A stretch of DNA of 6,039 nt from Anaerolineales bacterium (lineage in GTDB: Bacteria; Chloroflexota; Anaerolineae; Anaerolineales; E44-bin32): contig WVZH01000064.1 of assembly GCA_011772595.1 (NCBI GenBank), forward strand, positions 1-6,039. Reading direction: 5' to 3'. This document shows positions 4,609 through 6,039 of this stretch, one piece after another (position 1 is the stretch's first letter; the number at the start of each line of letters is the position of its first letter). The notes below the pieces were generated by a model. The model saw only the letters and a list, made by a program, of their open reading frames with translations. It was not told where the DNA came from and searched no databases. The translations under genes and the position numbers were made by a program.

Positions 4609-5694
4609 ATGACTCGCACAAGCTGCAAATCTTCACCGCGCCGAATCCTGGTCTTTGCTCTGCTGGTATTGGCGCTGTTCGGCTGCACTCCTCGAGCTGA
4701 AATCTCACCGCCCGAGTCGCCCACAGCACCCCCTCGATTGGAGACCGTCGCTGGTCTATCGGCTGAGGAGATGCGGACGCTCGCCAGCCTCGAGATGGTG
4801 GATGACTATCCACTGTATGTCATGCATTTCTATGCCTCGTACGATCTGAACGACTCAGTTCCAGTACCAGAAGATCTTCATCATGACAGCGGTGCTTTCG
4901 AGTGCTGCGAACCCTGGGCCTGTTCGCTATTTACCGCCTTGAGTGATGAGACGAACATGCTCTTTGGGCGTAACTTTGATTGGGATTTCAGTCCGGCGAT
5001 GCTGCTCTTCACGCACCCCTCGCAGGGCTATGCTTCAGTGTCGGTGGTCGACATTGCCTATTTCGGATTCGGGGGCGCCAGGGCGGGCAACTTGATGGAC
5101 CTTTCCCTTGCAGAACGCAGTGCTCTGTTGCAAGCTCCTCTGCTGCCGTTCGATGGCATGAACGAGCGAGGGCTGACGATAGGGATGGCTGAAGTGCCGC
5201 CGGGGGACATGGTCCCTGATCCGCAGAAGGAGACCATCGGCTCGGTGCGAGTGATTCGCATGATCCTCGACCAGGCGGCTGACGTCGACGAAGCGCTTTC
5301 CATCATGCGGAATCACAACATTGACATGTCGGGCGGTCCCCCGCTTCATTACTTAATCGCCGATCGGAAAGGACGCTCGGCGTTGGTGGAGTTCTACCGC
5401 GGCGAAATGGTCGTGATCGACAACCACGAACCCTGGCATCTAGCCACCAACTTCCTGCGCTCTGAGGCAGCTGGGAGCGACGAAGGTTTCTGCTGGCGAT
5501 ACGATACAATTTATCAACGGCTTGAGAGTACTGCCGGGAAGATCAGCACTCAGCAAGCCATGGATCTTCTGCAGGATGTTTCGGTGGCCGGAACCCAATG
5601 GTCGGTCGTCTACGGGATGAGCACGGGTGAGATCCTGATCAGCATGGGCCGGCAATACGAAGAGCGGCACAGCTTCAATTTGCCAACTCCATAA
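4609..5694 (+). CDS. Linear-amide C-N hydrolase lipoprotein (Ntn / choloylglycine-hydrolase-like)
   Basis: Predicted lipoprotein of 361 residues with an N-terminal-nucleophile hydrolase domain of the penicillin V acylase / choloylglycine hydrolase / acyl-CoA:6-APA acyltransferase type, cleaving linear amide bonds (bile-salt-like, N-acyl or penicillin-like); the substrate is unknown. Residues 1-26 form a signal peptide (RR, then LVFALLVLAL, lipobox LFGC with Cys26), followed by a Ser/Pro-rich linker. The catalytic signature is CS (Cys105) with GRNFDWD, placing Arg121 and Asp124 at +16 and +19, the same spacing as Cys2, Arg18 and Asp21 of choloylglycine hydrolases. Further family marks are MNERGLTIGMAEVP (about 184-197) and HLATNF (about 295-300) followed by CWRYDTIYQRL. 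I prefer ATG 4609, which has AAAGGTG (4596-4602) upstream; GTG 4600 overlaps that site and would add three residues. Base composition is visibly more GC-rich than the cassette genes. The next gene starts 73 bases on, with no terminator seen between. Confidence 0.85.
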   Translation: MTRTSCKSSPRRILVFALLVLALFGCTPRAEISPPESPTAPPRLETVAGLSAEEMRTLASLEMVDDYPLYVMHFYASYDLNDSVPVPEDLHHDSGAFECCEPWACSLFTALSDETNMLFGRNFDWDFSPAMLLFTHPSQGYASVSVVDIAYFGFGGARAGNLMDLSLAERSALLQAPLLPFDGMNERGLTIGMAEVPPGDMVPDPQKETIGSVRVIRMILDQAADVDEALSIMRNHNIDMSGGPPLHYLIADRKGRSALVEFYRGEMVVIDNHEPWHLATNFLRSEAAGSDEGFCWRYDTIYQRLESTAGKISTQQAMDLLQDVSVAGTQWSVVYGMSTGEILISMGRQYEERHSFNLPTP

Positions 5695-5767
5695 TACGCC
5701 TTCACACAGCATGCGGAACATACGCCACGTTTCCGAGAATCATTGCTTACAAAGGAAGGCACGTTCA

Positions 5768-6039
5768 ATGAAACGCTGGTTGGTTCTGATCAACGTTCTG
5801 GGAGGCGCAGCCGTGCTGGGCATCTATGCGCGGGCGTCACCGCTTATGCTGATGCTGACCGACCGAGACCGGAAGACAGGCCTTGCCCGGGTCACCGCAC
5901 TGCAGTATGAGGAGATCGACGATGCCATTGTTGTCGGGTCCTCCCGAGGGACTAGGGCAGAGCAGATTGGTACCGGAACATCCTCGCGGATCCCCATGTG
6001 TTTGTCAGGGTCAGGTCAAGGGAACTCCAAGCCCTTGCT
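5768..6039 (+). pseudogene. Deazaflavin (F420)-type nitroreductase, frameshifted, 3' end outside window
   Basis: Start of a Ddn-type nitroreductase / F420H2-dependent reductase gene (PF04075-like), a small flavin-like-fold oxidoreductase using coenzyme F420 or a related deazaflavin. Start ATG 5768 has AAAGGAAGG (5751-5759) at good spacing. The first frame reads MKRWLVLINVLGG, then LMLTDRDRKTGLARVTALQY and DDAIVVGSSRGTRA, matching the family's TTxGRKTGxxRxTPLxY and VxGSxxG pattern. At 5957-5966 GCAGA is present twice in tandem. After the second copy the family reading WYRNILADPHVFV goes on in another frame to the window end (5968-6039); dropping one copy gives the expected RADWYRNI. As it stands the gene is frameshifted (or carries a sequence error). 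It may share a transcript with the upstream hydrolase gene. Family call good. Confidence 0.7.
5957..5966 (+). repeat. 5-bp tandem duplication (GCAGA x2) causing a frameshift
   Basis: GCAGA GCAGA interrupts the nitroreductase reading at the RADWYRN motif; one copy fewer restores a continuous family-like protein. It looks like a slippage duplication. Confidence 0.65.

Noticed and set aside
1..6039. CRISPR array, tRNA or rRNA genes
   Set aside because: No regularly spaced repeats, cloverleaf pattern or rRNA-like stretch was seen on either strand.

Overview
The window reads as accessory DNA from an environmental bacterium, most likely a member of the Chloroflexota (Anaerolineae-like). That placement is inference. 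It rests on two lipoproteins with Thr/Pro- and Ser/Pro-rich linkers after the lipid cysteine, a PD40 propeller protein, a CopG-type TA pair, an F420/deazaflavin-type nitroreductase gene and an IS110-family transposase of a type I associate with that phylum. No rRNA, tRNA or other phylogenetic marker is present.

Left part (1-2520): a piece of an integron gene-cassette array, all on the + strand. The order is a PD40 lipoprotein gene, attC1, a HIT-family hydrolase gene, attC2, a brnT/brnA-like toxin-antitoxin operon, and the first core box of a third attC (GCCTAAC, 2513-2519). Both complete attC sites have the expected core boxes (RYYYAAC-like to GTTRRRY-like), long imperfect inverted arms, and one unpaired A in the top-strand arm that leaves an extrahelical base in the folded form. 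The HIT gene and attC2 share bases at the stop codon, as is usual in cassettes. By cassette polarity the integrase and attI would lie to the left, outside the window.

Middle part (about 2520-3935): an IS110-family element, probably of the IS1111 subgroup, with its transposase gene on the - strand. It starts immediately next to the third attC core, so it has probably landed in that attC. Its ends appear to be marked by a 13-bp inverted repeat (12/13 match, 2523-2535 and 3919-3931). The long non-coding stretch lies downstream of the transposase, where IS1111-type elements carry their bridge RNA. The transposase gene is broken by two small GC-rich hairpin-forming insertions of 26 and 19 bases, so the copy is probably dead.

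Right part (3936-6039): a decayed stretch (4002-4466) that joins the N-terminus of an aminoglycoside-phosphotransferase-like gene, carrying two stop codons, to the tail of what may be a HEAT-repeat protein. An intact lipoprotein gene for a linear-amide C-N hydrolase (Ntn/choloylglycine-hydrolase-like) follows. Last comes the start of a deazaflavin-type nitroreductase gene, frameshifted by a 5-bp tandem duplication and cut by the window end.

The genes do not form one pathway. The left half looks like a mobile cassette collection held in place by a TA pair. The right half looks like a decaying, more GC-rich chromosomal or older-array flank. The most distinctive signals are the attC sites, the IS next to an attC core with a candidate guide-RNA region, the paired hairpin insertions in the transposase, and a lipoprotein gene whose best start codon appears to be ATC.
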